Made by a program: the position numbers and the translations under genes. A stretch of DNA of 64,000 nucleotides from Tubulanus polymorphus (taxonomy: Eukaryota > Nemertea > Palaeonemertea > Tubulaniformes > Tubulanidae), in NCBI RefSeq assembly GCF_964204645.1, contig NC_134031.1, positions 4,447,001-4,511,000 on the forward strand, given 5' to 3'. Positions within the stretch are counted from its first letter, which is position 1. Each line of letters opens with the position of its first letter. Positions 1-11,273 of the stretch are shown one piece after another. A model generated the notes under the pieces. It was not told where the DNA came from. It saw nothing but the letters and a program-made list of their open reading frames with translations, and made no database searches.

Positions 1-719
1 AATGGATGAAAAAAAAAAAACTAAAAACAGAAAGCAAGGACACACACGTGTTTTGTTTTTACAACCACGTTTGAACTTGTAATCAATTGTGAATTAAATT
101 AGATTCAAAGTCCTAACTATAGTTAGAGAACTCTGCATGTTTTTACAGAAAACAAAAATTCTGATATCAATTCCAAATTTTTGGACCGGAGTAACTGAAC
201 CGATTTAGTCTCGTTACATCAGCAGCACCACCAACCAGCACACGTACAGAAAAAATACTGCATTCGCCATGTTGATACTCTAGATGAACCGATCGAGAAA
301 CAGAACGCGTGACACTCCTGTCGTAAAAACTGTTTTCGTACTGCCACTCGAGTTAAGGATAAAATTGGAACTTCAGTTGCGTATGTTGACGCTATGAATT
401 TGCATGTTGTCAGCTGTGTCAAATAATTTTTCAAGTGGGTGGGGCGTTTTGAGGTCCCAGTCATACGGCGGTATCCTCGTAAAATACGTCTAACCTTGAA
501 CTGCGATTCACCTGCACATGTCCTTTTTGTCGTATCTTCCAGACGGGGTGGGGTTCACCTATTGATTAGTTCTCCATACGATTGAAGAAACGTAATTAAT
601 CAAAAGCTACGCTCGGATTTCGAATGAGGACATAATTTAACACATTACTAAAAATTTAAAACGAAATCTATTTTTCAGATCAAAAATAAAAAGAATTGAT
701 GGCCATCGCGAATAACTGC
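1..719. other. Non-coding stretch, no gene recognised
   Basis: AT-rich sequence with no recognisable exon, RNA gene or repeat. The only longer open frame (219-464, minus) has no family resemblance and no flanking splice sites that I could support. If the AP-4 epsilon gene has further 3' exons than modelled, they would have to lie here or beyond the left edge, but I see no ear-domain-like sequence. Confidence 0.5.
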
Positions 720-724
720 AAAAA
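720..724 (-). terminator. RNA polymerase III terminator (T5) of tRNA-Leu
   Basis: Five A residues on the plus strand read as TTTTT on the minus strand, starting about eight bases after the tRNA 3' end. A short T run at this distance is the normal Pol III termination signal. Confidence 0.6.
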
Positions 725-731
725 CTAATGT

Positions 732-815
732 TGTCAGAAGTGGGATTCGAACCCACGCCTAGAGAACTAGACTGCGACCTGAACGCAGCGCCTTAGACCG
801 CTCGGCCATCCTGAC
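732..815 (-). tRNA. tRNA-Leu (anticodon CAG)
   Basis: Reverse-complement reading gives a complete 84-nt type II cloverleaf. The acceptor stem starts GTCAGGA and pairs with TTCTGAC plus discriminator A. The A-box region reads GATGGCCGAGCGG, the anticodon stem is CTGCG/CGCAG around the loop TTCAGGT (anticodon CAG at 779-781), a long variable arm follows, and the T arm has GGTTCGAATCC. It closely matches metazoan tRNA-Leu-CAG and has no intron. CCA is not encoded, as expected in animals. It lies downstream of and on the same strand as AP4E1. Confidence 0.97.
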
Positions 816-1497
816 AGCTGATAAACAGGAGCGAATTACAATTACATATGGCGTATATATTTCATATCGGACGACCACGATAACATAAAAGTTAAAAAAC
901 CAACAGAACAGAATAAACATAGGAATACGAAAGAATATTTTCAGCGTAATGAGGTTCGATCCTATATAGTGCACCTTGTAACACTACGACAGAGAGCGCT
1001 TGCTTTTACATACTGCCGCTTGCAGATGGTGGCAGCACCCACTGGGATCGCAGTAGCGGTCATACACAACGGAGAACAAAACAAAAAGTCTTTAAAAAGA
1101 TTTTCCATTTTTATTAAAACAAAAATAATTAAGCTGTGACATAAATAAGAAAAATGCAACTACGTACACAAACATTCATAACGCGAAACCCTTATTCGGT
1201 TACCCTTTTTAAGATTATATAAGTTTAAGATCCACCCAAATTCTGCTTCAAACTCAACTCGTGTTCGAACTGCCTGCGGTATGAAATCAATCAATCAATC
1301 ACCCCAGAGAATTTCAAACACAGCCGACATACCCATAGTTAGCTAAAAATCTTTTAACATTTCTAAATTTAGGATAACATAATTCCATAAAATTGAATTT
1401 TGTCTTGGCTCATTTGTTTATAAATGTCTGAACTTAGTTATTTGCTTTAATCTGGCATTCTGCCACAGATTTCGCCTTCTTTTCACTGTGGTAGATC
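816..1497. other. Spacer between tRNA and AP4E1 stop
   Basis: No gene seen. On the minus strand an AATAAA-type motif near 1109-1114 could be the AP4E1 polyadenylation signal. The imperfect duplication around 1560-1655 (repeated ATTTCATAAATGTAC-like blocks) lies upstream, inside the last AP4E1 intron. Confidence 0.4.
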
Positions 1498-4400
1498 TCA
1501 CTTTGACATGTTTTCCTCAACCTGCAAAAATAAATATATAATGTATAATGATTTATCTACTTATGATATGTACAATATCATAAACATAATTTCTTAAGAT
1601 ATAATTTCATAAATGTACAACATTATAAACATAGTTTCTTAAGATATAATTTCATGAATCAATAAGGACAATCCCAAGCCCTAGGGGCTGTATCTGGTAA
1701 GGCTCAATGGTGAAACGTTAGGGGCTGAATACATGAATTAGAGGCCCAGGGACAAGCCGACAAAGGAAAACAAGATTTACCGACATGATTCCACCAAACA
1801 AAGCACTCGCTAATTCATTCCTCTCTTTTTGCTCTCTGTTTTGATGGCTTCTCTAAAGGAGAAAGAACAGTATGAAATAAAAAATACCACTCCATCCATG
1901 TCTTCAAATCTTTTCTAAAATTCTTGATGAATACCTGAGGGCTGGAAGTTTCGGAACCAACAGGACTAGTGTAAACTTCCAAGGCGACATCCTTGATTCC
2001 ATCTTTGCTCCAGACTCTTTTAATTCCGGTCATCTTTAAAACTGGCTCACTGTCAATTAATGAGAAAATTAGTGGTGATGCCTTCATTCCAAAATTCAAT
2101 CATAATATACAGTAAACCTCGCCCTACTCGGACACGGCCAACTCAGACTTTTAACTAACTGGGACAAAAACCAAATCATTTTTCTTATTTCCTATAAAGA
2201 ATTTTCCTGTCCTTAACTCGGTGTTAAGTCACAGTTTGTCCAAGTAAGGGCGAGTTTTACTGTTCAACAATAAATAGTATGCCAGATTTCTCTAACCTAT
2301 TATCTAAGTATGTGTTTCTATCACTGGATCCTCCTGAACTAGTCAATGACATTGGTTTATTTGTCGATTTTCCGGAGTTACTCGCGTGCATCGGGCTGTC
2401 ATAAGCCTTTAGATTCAAATCGGAGAAAGGAGAAGACATTCCTGCATTTCAAGAATATGATTTTATTTACAAGAACTGATTGATGCTCATTTTGAAGCAG
2501 ACCATCTACTGACATTACTTTACCTTTCTTTGCCGGAGATGATACTCTGCAATTTCGTGGTAAATACGCTTTAGCACCATTCTCTAATTTATCACACACA
2601 TATCCATCCATAAATGACAGAGTGCTATCAACCTGTAATACAATGTCAACATACTTTTCACTACTTAATTTCATTGAAAATGATAAAATCTATTTGACAA
2701 TAAACATCGAATAATTCAACAGATCATTCAATCACTCAGTCTTACCTCTGCCACATTTACTTCCATTGTTACAACTCTTTGTAGTAATGCTGTGTTCTTT
2801 GTCAGCGTAATTATTTCATCAATTCTCTACAAAAAAAATATGTAGTCAGTCATTTTAGTGGGTCAAAATTGATGAATCCTTTAGCAGGGTCCCAACAGAT
2901 CAGTAATTCCTGGATACACAAGAGTTTTCAAGGAGTTCTAATTTCCTATTTCTCAAAATTGAAGGAATTTTGGGGATTTTTTTCATATGTAAGGAGTTTC
3001 AAGCACCTTTGAAGGCAGTTTCTACTTAGAAGGGGTTTTTAATGAATCGAGGAGTCGTAGGGACCTAAAAATTTAAGTTTTAAATTTTCGCCTAAGAGAT
3101 TTTTTTGAGTATTTTATAGATCTGTATTAGAAATTCAGCTATGCTAGACACACTGTATAAACTGTAATAGACATCATGAGAGTCAGTTGCTCAGGAATGG
3201 CACCCAACCTGAATGAGTTCTGCGTCTTCCGAAGTACAAGTATTCAATCGACGCATGACTTGTAAATTGATGCCGTTCGCTCCAGATCTGCCGATTATTT
3301 TTGTCATGGCTGTCAGTATAATATGACGCGTGCATGCGCTTAGTTTATTATTCAGATACAAATGTTCCAAGTGGGCTAACACCTCCGAGGCTGGCAGCGA
3401 TGAAACGTGATGCTGATATTCTCCGAGGATCTAAAAGAGAAAAGATATTTCAAAACTGACGTAAAGTTCAAACTGTTCAAAGTTCATACCATGGAGATAC
3501 TAACCCATACTGCAATCTGAAATATTTCATCAGGCTGATTGGCTTCATTTTTGAGACAGTGCCAGTAAACTTGTAAAACTGATTCTCTCATTTCACTATT
3601 TTCATTAAGGTGATCTGTTCACAAAAAACAAACTAGGTTTATTGACTTTCAAATCGGTAATAAATCTTTCCGTATTGGATACCAATCATTCAAAATTGAA
3701 GAGCTTTTAGCAAACCAGTTAATAACAAGGAGCCTAGGGACACTATGCCCAATTGGACTCTTGTTTAACAGCCAATTATCTCAGCATGCTGATATCTTTT
3801 GAAAAATAGCAAACTCAATAGCCAGGATACTCACATTTTAAAGCCCTCATAATTGTGTTAACAGCATTATGTGTTACATGTTGAGAGGCTTTCACCACTA
3901 GAGCATTTACTATTTCAACATACCATAATATATCAATACAGAATGTTTAAAAATCATTAAGGATAAAAATTTGTGAGTATGTTCTCAGAAATTAGAGTGA
4001 TGAATAACAATAATTATTGATCAGGGGGGATTCCGGGGTCTTTGGAATCCGCCTCTTTTCTTTTTCTTTTTAGACTGCTATTTCAAATCATGCCGAGAAG
4101 AATCAGTAGTAACCCCTACATCACTGAATTCTACATTTCATTGGTTAAATGCAGGAAAATCTATCTGTAGGCTTCTATTTTGTGTAGCCCCCCAAAATAA
4201 TTCCCACGGCATTTGTTACATAATAGCTGAATAACTTGGAATCCCCCTGTCTAATCCTGGATCCGCTGCTGTTTATGGCACATTTTAACACATATTTTAT
4301 GGATATTTATCATTGTAAAGGATATTTCTTTGTGAGTAGTAGTATTTTCGAGACGAGATCGGATCTGATATATTTATCAGAAGTAGTTGAGATATTGTCC

Positions 4401-7400
4401 ATCAGTTTTTGACAGACTACTTTCACATTTTCAGCACAGCACATACTATACAATAATTCCAGCACCTTTCGACGTATTGCTTGGTCGGCGTGTTCAAGAC
4501 ATTCGATAACGATATCTTGATGAGGAATGGCATAAGATGGGTTTACTTTTACTATCAAACTTAGACTTTTCACTCCTGAATTAAATGAGAAAAACTGAGG
4601 TCATCAAAAATACAAAACAGTGAAGAAAACCTTGATTATATTGCATCTTGTCTAAATGGGACCACAGAATTTTGCTTGGTTTTAGTTCTTTGTATCTAAG
4701 TGTAAAGTCTAGATATTCAGTATTTAGTCTAGAAATTCAGTGTTTTAGACAGTCTGAGTAAGGCAAAGATAACTGTTCATCACGATTTAAGATAATAAAT
4801 TCCAACAAATCTTTTATCAGAGCCTGCAGTTCGTATTCTTACCTAGATATTTCAAGTTAATGTTTCTAGCAGATAAGAACTTGGTGATGCACTGATTCGC
4901 ACGATCCAGTAGAATGTTATCAGGTTTTATAGTTACTATTGTCTTCACGCACTCATATATCACAGCTACAAATCATCATACAACACAAACTATTAGAACT
5001 ATTCACATTACCGGTAATTGGGCTTGATACTAAGACTAACAAAATTGATACCTTGTTTCTCATTTCGGGTGAGTTTATAAGTTGACCCGACCGGCCACCT
5101 ATCTACCCTGTACGTGACTTTTTGAAAATAATGATCAAGCTAGCCATAACAGAGCCGGCAGTTACAGAAACGAACTGATTTAACATTTTATTTTCGAAAC
5201 AAGGTATCATTTAATCTTAGCCTAAGCTACATTTAGATATTGTCGATGATATTTGTGTAACGGAAGTTAGCTCCTTTGCACGATTCCAATCGTCGGGATG
5301 TTTTAAAAGAGAATATCTATAATAACTGTAGCAATCGTAAATTTATATTATTTCAATTCGTAGCTCTTTACACAAGTATTGTAATGATAAACCATGGTAC
5401 CTAATCCCATTCTTTGCATTGGATCAATTCTCTGTAAAACCTCTATCAGCACGGGATACATAGCACAGCTTATCCTGTAAGAACACAACATCATACCACA
5501 AATATTCTATCTTCACTGAAATTTCGATTATCAAACACGCTTCTACTTACTGATCATTATCAGTGCCTAAACACGCTAATATATGGAGTATTTGAATCTG
5601 CAACCACGGAGCCGGAATGTTGCTGTGTTCAAATTCGCCAGGAAAATGTCGAGAGATTACTTGTTCCAGAATATGTATCAGGCTATAAGCTATTTGTTCG
5701 TGCTTAGTTGGATTCAGCTGAAAGAATAAACGTTCGTAATTTTGCGAAATCGAGGAAGAGATGAAGTCATTGCTTCCTGAAAATCATATTGGTACTGGTA
5801 TACGCATCAGAAAGGCTGTAAAGAGTAAGTCTGCAAAAATAACTAGTGGAACGTAAGTGTGATATTCATGAAAAATCTTCATCCAAATGAAGAAAATCAA
5901 GCAAATTCATGCTAGATACATTGCACTACCAGCTAACCTAACTGATAAATTTCTTGTAGCAAAGACCTCAGTAATAATAATGAATGAAATATTTATGCAG
6001 CCTAAAATCCAGATAGAACACACTCATCGGCTTTACATCATACATAAAAAGAGAACAGCGAAAACTTTTGTTTCAAGTTTTGTTAAAAGCTTTGACGAAT
6101 GGGTTTGAGTCTAGATTTTAAAACATTGATTGAAGAACTAGATTCGATTAGACTAGGCAACATATTCCAGAGTACTGGGGCAGTTTCAACTATATAGCGA
6201 GAACACAGAACAAAATAGGAAACATTGGCTAAATCAATATCATTATATTCTCAAACCTCGATCATGTCTTGATAAATCTGTAACGCGGCCCACATGACAC
6301 CCGGGTCTTTATCGCAGAGAGCTTTTTTGAAGTTATCGTCACTGTGTTCGAGAAGCGAAGGTGCCTTTCGGTAGAAGCTATGTAAACACATCACAGCTCT
6401 TTTACGCACGGAAACTCTGAAAACATAGGTATTAAATTATACATTAATTGTCATCTGGAATGATAGCTCAGGAAACCTCCCTGGCAGGGATTTGAACCAG
6501 ATAGTATCTAGATTCACCACGATACAACACCCTGTCATATTGCCCTAGTGCACAGCTTAGTATATGTCATTATTAGCCAATCAGACAATCCTCCTGTTCT
6601 ATGTCAATTACCCTCAGTGATTATACGATGAGCAATCTGGTTGGTGCCGCAAGTTTTCTTGGGCAAACATCTGTGCAGGATAGTGTGGCAGTAGTATAGT
6701 ACCTAGCCGTCGTTCCACGTTGTAGGGAACCGGTAACAACGACTGGTATTCAGACTAGTGTGGAAGGGTTTCGTGCCGTGGGAGTGTCTAGTGACGCCAT
6801 CAGGTTTGAATCCCTGCTGGGAAAGGATGTGAAAACTTAATAAGCTAATTAAGTATAATTTACTTCTGGTGGGTAATTTTTGCTTCTACCAGTGGCAGTA
6901 TTGCAGGGATAAGTTCTTGACTGATCAGTTTACCAGCCGCTGTCAAACCGGCACAAATTTCAACGACATTCGAGCTCTGCAGATCTTTCTGAATCGTATT
7001 GACGAGCATTATCACCATTTCATCTTGATCGGACAGCAACAGTGATGAAGCCAAATAACCTAAGATAAAAAATAAACTCTTAATAAAATAAAACCCACCA
7101 TAAAATCTTAATAATGAATAATATCAATTATTTATCAACTAGTTGAATAATTAACTAATATTTGGGAAAGCGAGATCAGGGAAATGAGAAAATTTTAAAA
7201 AACTACGTCTCAACTTAAGTCACACAACTTTTATTTTGGATCTTACCAACTCGCTTTTGTGCAAGGGAGCCCTGTTGCGCAAGTTTGACAGCGTAAATCT
7301 GTGCGAACACAACATTATGACCCATCAAACAACAGAATATTGACCGAACTAAACCATCTTTTATTTGGTTCTGAAATGAGATAGAACAAGCCATGAAGTT

Positions 7401-7901
7401 TAGAACCATAAAACTATTGTATGCTACCATAGTTTTATGGGATTAGGTGGTTACCAGTTAGTACTTACCAAACTTATATCTTTGCGTGACAGTCTATCTT
7501 TCAAAAAATCAACTTCTCTCCTCAGAAATTCATTGATTTCCTATACGGCAAGAACAAAGATTGTTTAAATTCTAATGAAGAGCGTGACACCATAAAAAGT
7601 AACAAATTTCTGCAGTGACTGTCTGCAGTTTGGTGTCCCTTATGGACATGGTGACCGGACATGAACAATGAACAGATGAACTACTTCATTCTTTCGTAAT
7701 ACTTTATCACCACTCATTGGAAAGATGACCTAAACCGGCAGTTAGACTGACCGTCTAAAAACTTACGTAACGAGTTCTACATCGAGATAGATTGTCGACG
7801 AATGAAGCAAATCCACGAGTCGTTTGAATACTTCTCGACGATACAACACCAGTAATTAACGAAGGCAGCGAAGCCAATGTCTTTTCTACGATATCGGACA
7901 T
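1498..7901 (-). CDS. AP4E1: AP-4 adaptor complex subunit epsilon
   Basis: Large chain of the AP-4 adaptor that sorts cargo at the trans-Golgi network. The start fits because the protein opens MSDIVEKTLASLPSL, the human AP4E1 N-terminus. Eighteen exons with consistent phases: 7767-7901, 7469-7540, 7247-7370, 6864-7059, 6257-6416, 5551-5717, 5401-5474, 4843-4965, 4326-4575, 3835-3944, 3505-3614, 3209-3430, 2746-2826, 2524-2632, 2297-2441, 1935-2049, 1781-1852, 1498-1521. The first 13 form the adaptin helical-repeat trunk, with family blocks such as YAVKLAQQGSLAQKRVGYL, LCDKDPGVM, PAPWLQIQILHILA, LVSKILLLTKK and W-ILGEY. Exons 14-17 encode a Ser-rich hinge ending ELASALFGG, as in human AP4E1. 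The model gives 762 residues against about 1137 in human: the ear is missing. Intron 9 (3945-4325) is a U12 AT-AC intron. The last tiny exon (VEENMSK, stop) is the least certain part. Confidence 0.9.
3945..4325 (-). other. U12-type (AT-AC) spliceosomal intron of AP4E1
   Basis: On the minus strand the intron starts ATATCCTTT (4325-4317), a perfect match to the minor-spliceosome 5' site, and ends AC at 3946-3945. A branch element TCCTTAAT lies at 3963-3956, 12 nt before the 3' end, as U12 introns require. No GT donor exists near the exon end. Only the AT-AC boundaries restore the frame: ...LTKK/FCIDILWYVEIVNAL aligns residue for residue with human EKYAPDNAWFIQTMN. It interrupts codon 434 (phase 2). 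Most of its length is a repeat insertion (4021-4273). Confidence 0.9.
4021..4273. repeat. MITE-like element inside the U12 intron
   Basis: The ends are imperfect inverted repeats: left CAGGGGGGATTCC, right GGAATCCCCCTG followed by TAATCCTGGATCCGCTGCTG. The GGATCC/GGATTC-rich ends resemble those of the short elements near 9590 and 57741. No coding capacity. It makes up about two thirds of the host intron. Confidence 0.5.
6477..6828. repeat. Inverted pair of tRNA-like (SINE-type) modules
   Basis: Within AP4E1 intron 4. The left module (about 6477-6536) read on the minus strand, and the right module (about 6776-6828) read on the plus strand, both contain a B-box-like GGTTTGAATCCCTGC / GGTTCAAATCCCTGC block with similar flanks, in opposite orientation about 300 bp apart. 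Neither folds into a full tRNA. Could be one element with long inverted ends or two SINE copies. Confidence 0.4.
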
Positions 7902-8887
7902 ACCGCTATAACGGGTAAAACAATTTGGCGACCTTTGAACGATGTTTCGATTCATTGGAGAGAAGGATGCGGCCTACATCATGATGGTTTCGGTTTTCCA
8001 ACTGTCAAAAAGGCGACGGATAATATTCACACGGTATCGAACTTGGTCGAAGATAAACGGCGGAATAGGACTTACGCTGCCGAAATTTAGTGCGTGAACC
8101 CGATGTAACAATTTCAGCAGCACACTTGCCACAGATGGCAACTAATTCTCACCCGCTTTATTTTTGACCAATTAAAATATTTCGCCCTAAAAGGTCGTCA
8201 AACGCTTTATATTTGAATGATGATAATTTTCTTTCGATCATTTCTATATAGCCTAGACTAAAAAATTGTTGGAAAAATCCTTCCCCGGTGGTGCAAGACC
8301 GATCCTCAGACATTCACTTTTCGTCAGGTCAACAAGTCGATTGGAATTACCTCAGCTTAGTGACAGCACAGTTAGCCAACCACCTTCAGAAGGATTCCTA
8401 GCCGCCCTCTGCACCAGGGAGACCAGCGCCAAACACATGATTTATCTCTCTCCTGTTGCATTTATACCGCACAATGCAGCAACATACTACACAGATACAG
8501 AAATAATTTACACTTACAATTAATTTTTTGATAAACTTCTTCGTTATATTATAATCTTTTAGATAAAAATACATAAAACTATTATTAACAAAACATTTAA
8601 TCTTCACATTAAGACCAATAAAATGATCTAGAAGTGACTATCGCAATAAGTTGACCACCATTACAACATTAAGTGAAACAATAAGATTATTTCAGAAAAG
8701 TATTTTCCCAGTGTCCGACTTGTTTTCTCCGGCTTTTTAATCATTACATTGAACAACAAATCATCGACATAATATTTAAGTGTAGTAATAATATTTACAA
8801 ACAGTAAGTATTTCAAAACTATTTTTCATAGACAAGTCAATAATGAAAGCGAGGAAAAAGAGTACCGGTACATTTAGAGTCAGTTTA
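7902..8887. other. Spacer between AP4E1 5' end and TMEM222 3' end
   Basis: Contains the AP4E1 promoter region and, at the right, the TMEM222 3' UTR (ATTAAA on the minus strand near 8595-8600). An open frame at 8266-8523 begins with TTG, not ATG, and resembles nothing I know, so no gene is called. Confidence 0.4.
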
Positions 8888-11273
8888 TCATGACAGCTTT
8901 GTTCCACACACGATCCCAACTATTACTGCCAACAAAATCAGGAATGGCAGCCACGTTTTGATAAAACCCATACAACTGCAAACAAAAATGAAAACAAATT
9001 AGTACCATATATGTATGTGGCTTGGAATGAGCAGATTTTCTAAAATTCTTAACCCTTTCAGTGCACTGCTGTGTGGTGTATTAATCGGTGATGGACTTAG
9101 CTAGTACACCGCATGATGGTGTATTGATGTTATTAGTAATTAGTTTTTACCTCTATTGGAAGATAGCAGCATCTGTCAAACATAGTGAAATATCGGTAAC
9201 TAACGATGCACCATGTGCGTGGTGTCAGCCCACTTAAGCGGTAAGCTTGTTATTCAAACCCTGGGGTGGAATTCTTTAAAATTATCTCCAGCACCTTCGG
9301 GTATCAATTAGTCAGCTCTGAAAGGTTTACGTGGCCAAACTCATGCCCAACATACCTGACATATTTACTATATATTAGCATATAGAATGCTAATTTGACC
9401 ATGTTCCACGTAGTTGATCCATTATAGTTCATTGTATTTAGGGCATACGCGACGTGCGAATGGCAGTTGTCACAAAATAGATTGTGCTAAAAAAAGGTAA
9501 AAAATATCATTAAAGCCCCACGAAATTCAGTACATATTTCGATTTTACGACAGCAGAACAAATATTTCCCAATTCATCTAAGCAATTCAGGGGCAGATCC
9601 GGGATAATTGGAAGACGGGGGTCCAGAAAGATATAAATTTTTTTTCGGATGAAGCAGCCATGTCTAAGGCAACTAATGGGTTATCGACCTCGGTATTAGA
9701 TATTTTTGAGGAAAAAAAGCTGAAAGGATGCTATTTCAAAGAGGATGAGCATCATATCTAAAGTTTTCATACAATCGGTCTCGAGGAAGGCAGGGGTCCG
9801 GACGCTCGAGATCAGCCCCTAAATCCGCCCCTGCAATTCACAAATAATGCAGTTTGTGTCTATTGGAACTTTTTCATACCATTCTTGTTTTATATTCTTC
9901 GGATGCTTCTTTCACACCGTTGTCCCATATTTCGCGATTTTTCACTTTGTCCAACGACAGCTGCCAATACCTGCCGAACATAAAAATGCATTAAACTCAC
10001 ATATAATCGACTGATGATTTAAAATGATCAGATTTTAACTCACTTTGTAGGAGTACCAAACGCCATGTCATCTTCCTAGAAGAAAAATTTTAAAAGTTAA
10101 CAAGAGCAACAATAGGTACTTACCAACATAAATTGGTAATCTTATCAAATACCTGACGATCTTATGGGTTACCTCTAGTCTGAATAACCCCGACTATCTA
10201 TTAGATACTAAACTAAAGTTAGTTATTCAGTACAAAGATTCAATGATAACTTACTGAAACATAATAAGGTCCAGCGAAATCTCTGATAACTCCGGAAGAT
10301 GTAGCGATTCCCATGTGTCCAATGAAAGGAAACAGCCAACTGAAATGAGTACAGTTTAAAAAGCAGAATGATTACTTTTTCCGAAATAGCATCAGGAAAG
10401 CATGTTGTTGTAGTGGCGGATCCAAGGGTACCGGTATGTGCGGGGGTCTCACGCGAACCCCCTTTTTTGACCAAGTGAACTTGGAATTTTCTCTCCACGA
10501 TTTTTGTTTAGAAAATGGTGAAATTGTGAGCATATTTCAACCAGGAAAGTGCTTGGAATGCACCTAGATATATCTTAGTCAGTAACCTGTCTGTGGCTTA
10601 GTTTCACAATCGGATATTTTCACAAACCACATATAAGTATCTATTACTTATTATAGTATTGGTATAAGCCCATCCGGTTATAAAAAGCTTACCACCAACA
10701 ATCAAGTAACTAACTAGATATATCTAAGTTGTCAAAGTTGTCTTTGGGAGGACTGCATGTAAATTATCTCTTTTATTATCATTACTATTATTAACCCATA
10801 CCTTCTATGCACATTAGATGCATTTTTAGGTGCATTCTGAGAAATATCCTGATTGATTGTACGCAGTCACAGACACAGGTGGCGCAACACCGGGTTGGAA
10901 ACCTATGATTTTTGGGGGAGAAAATTCCAGGTCATTCAGGCAAAAAAGGGGGCGTGTGCCCCTGGTGGGTCCACCCGTGAATATCGTTATCAAGAAAAGT
11001 CCCTGTGGTTGAAATTAGGAGCTAATTTAGACTAGCACTGTCAAGCGAGGGCCCTTTTTGCGCCGGGGGGTGGGAAAAAAAAGCTTACGTTAAAAGGGGT
11101 ATTGGGGTCCATACAATACAGTGAGGATACCGACATTTCTTTGGGTCGATTCTGTTTGATACATGGAGGGGTAATGATGGTGTCATACTGCTGTCACTGC
11201 CACCGCTGGACGTTGAAGAGCTTTTCTTTACCCCTAGACCTGAATCACTCGGATAATACGAACTGTCAGCCAT
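8888..11273 (-). CDS. TMEM222: Transmembrane protein 222 (DUF778/RTE1-like)
   Basis: Six exons: 11089-11273, 10255-10339, 10044-10075, 9880-9970, 9356-9486, 8888-8975, all with canonical splice sites and continuous phase; 203 residues against 208 in human. Diagnostic blocks: [69 protein letters not shown] and the C-terminal [18 protein letters not shown] membrane helix. A Ser-rich variable N-terminus ([11 protein letters not shown]) precedes them. An upstream in-frame ATG exists 19 codons earlier (11330), but family similarity begins after MADSS, so the shorter start is preferred. Animal TMEM222 is a membrane protein; its biochemical role is unsettled. Divergent to the alcohol dehydrogenase pair, 640 bp away. 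Confidence 0.95.
9590..9832. repeat. Short MITE (family 1, copy a) with target duplication
   Basis: About 243 bp in TMEM222 intron 4. Ends are inverted repeats (AGGGGCAGATCC / AATCCGCCCCT). The flanks are identical: GCAATTCA at 9582-9589 and at 9833-9840, a 7-8 bp target-site duplication typical of hAT-type transposition. Internal landmarks (GGGGTCC.G, TCGGATGA, ATTTTTGAGGAAAAA, CCCCTAAATCCGCCCCT) recur at 23581, 41831 and 57741. Confidence 0.8.
10410..10990. repeat. Element bounded by long degenerate inverted repeats
   Basis: The segment at 10410-10495 (GGCGGATCCAAGGG... CCCCCTTTTTT... GGAATTTTCTC) reappears inverted at about 10905-10985 (GAGAAAATTCC... AAAAAAGGGGG... GTGGGTCCACCC). Lies in TMEM222 intron 1 next to exon 2. 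The centre is AT-rich without coding capacity. Confidence 0.5.

Noticed and set aside
1815-2099. Long minus-strand frame through AP4E1 exon 16 to a stop at 1815
   Set aside because: Reading through gives no similarity after position 1935; splicing out 1853-1934 restores the ELASALFGG hinge block of AP-4 epsilon in phase.
8266-8523. 85-codon plus-strand open frame
   Set aside because: Begins with TTG, no family resemblance, no splice sites with partners; sits in the AP4E1 upstream/TMEM222 downstream spacer.
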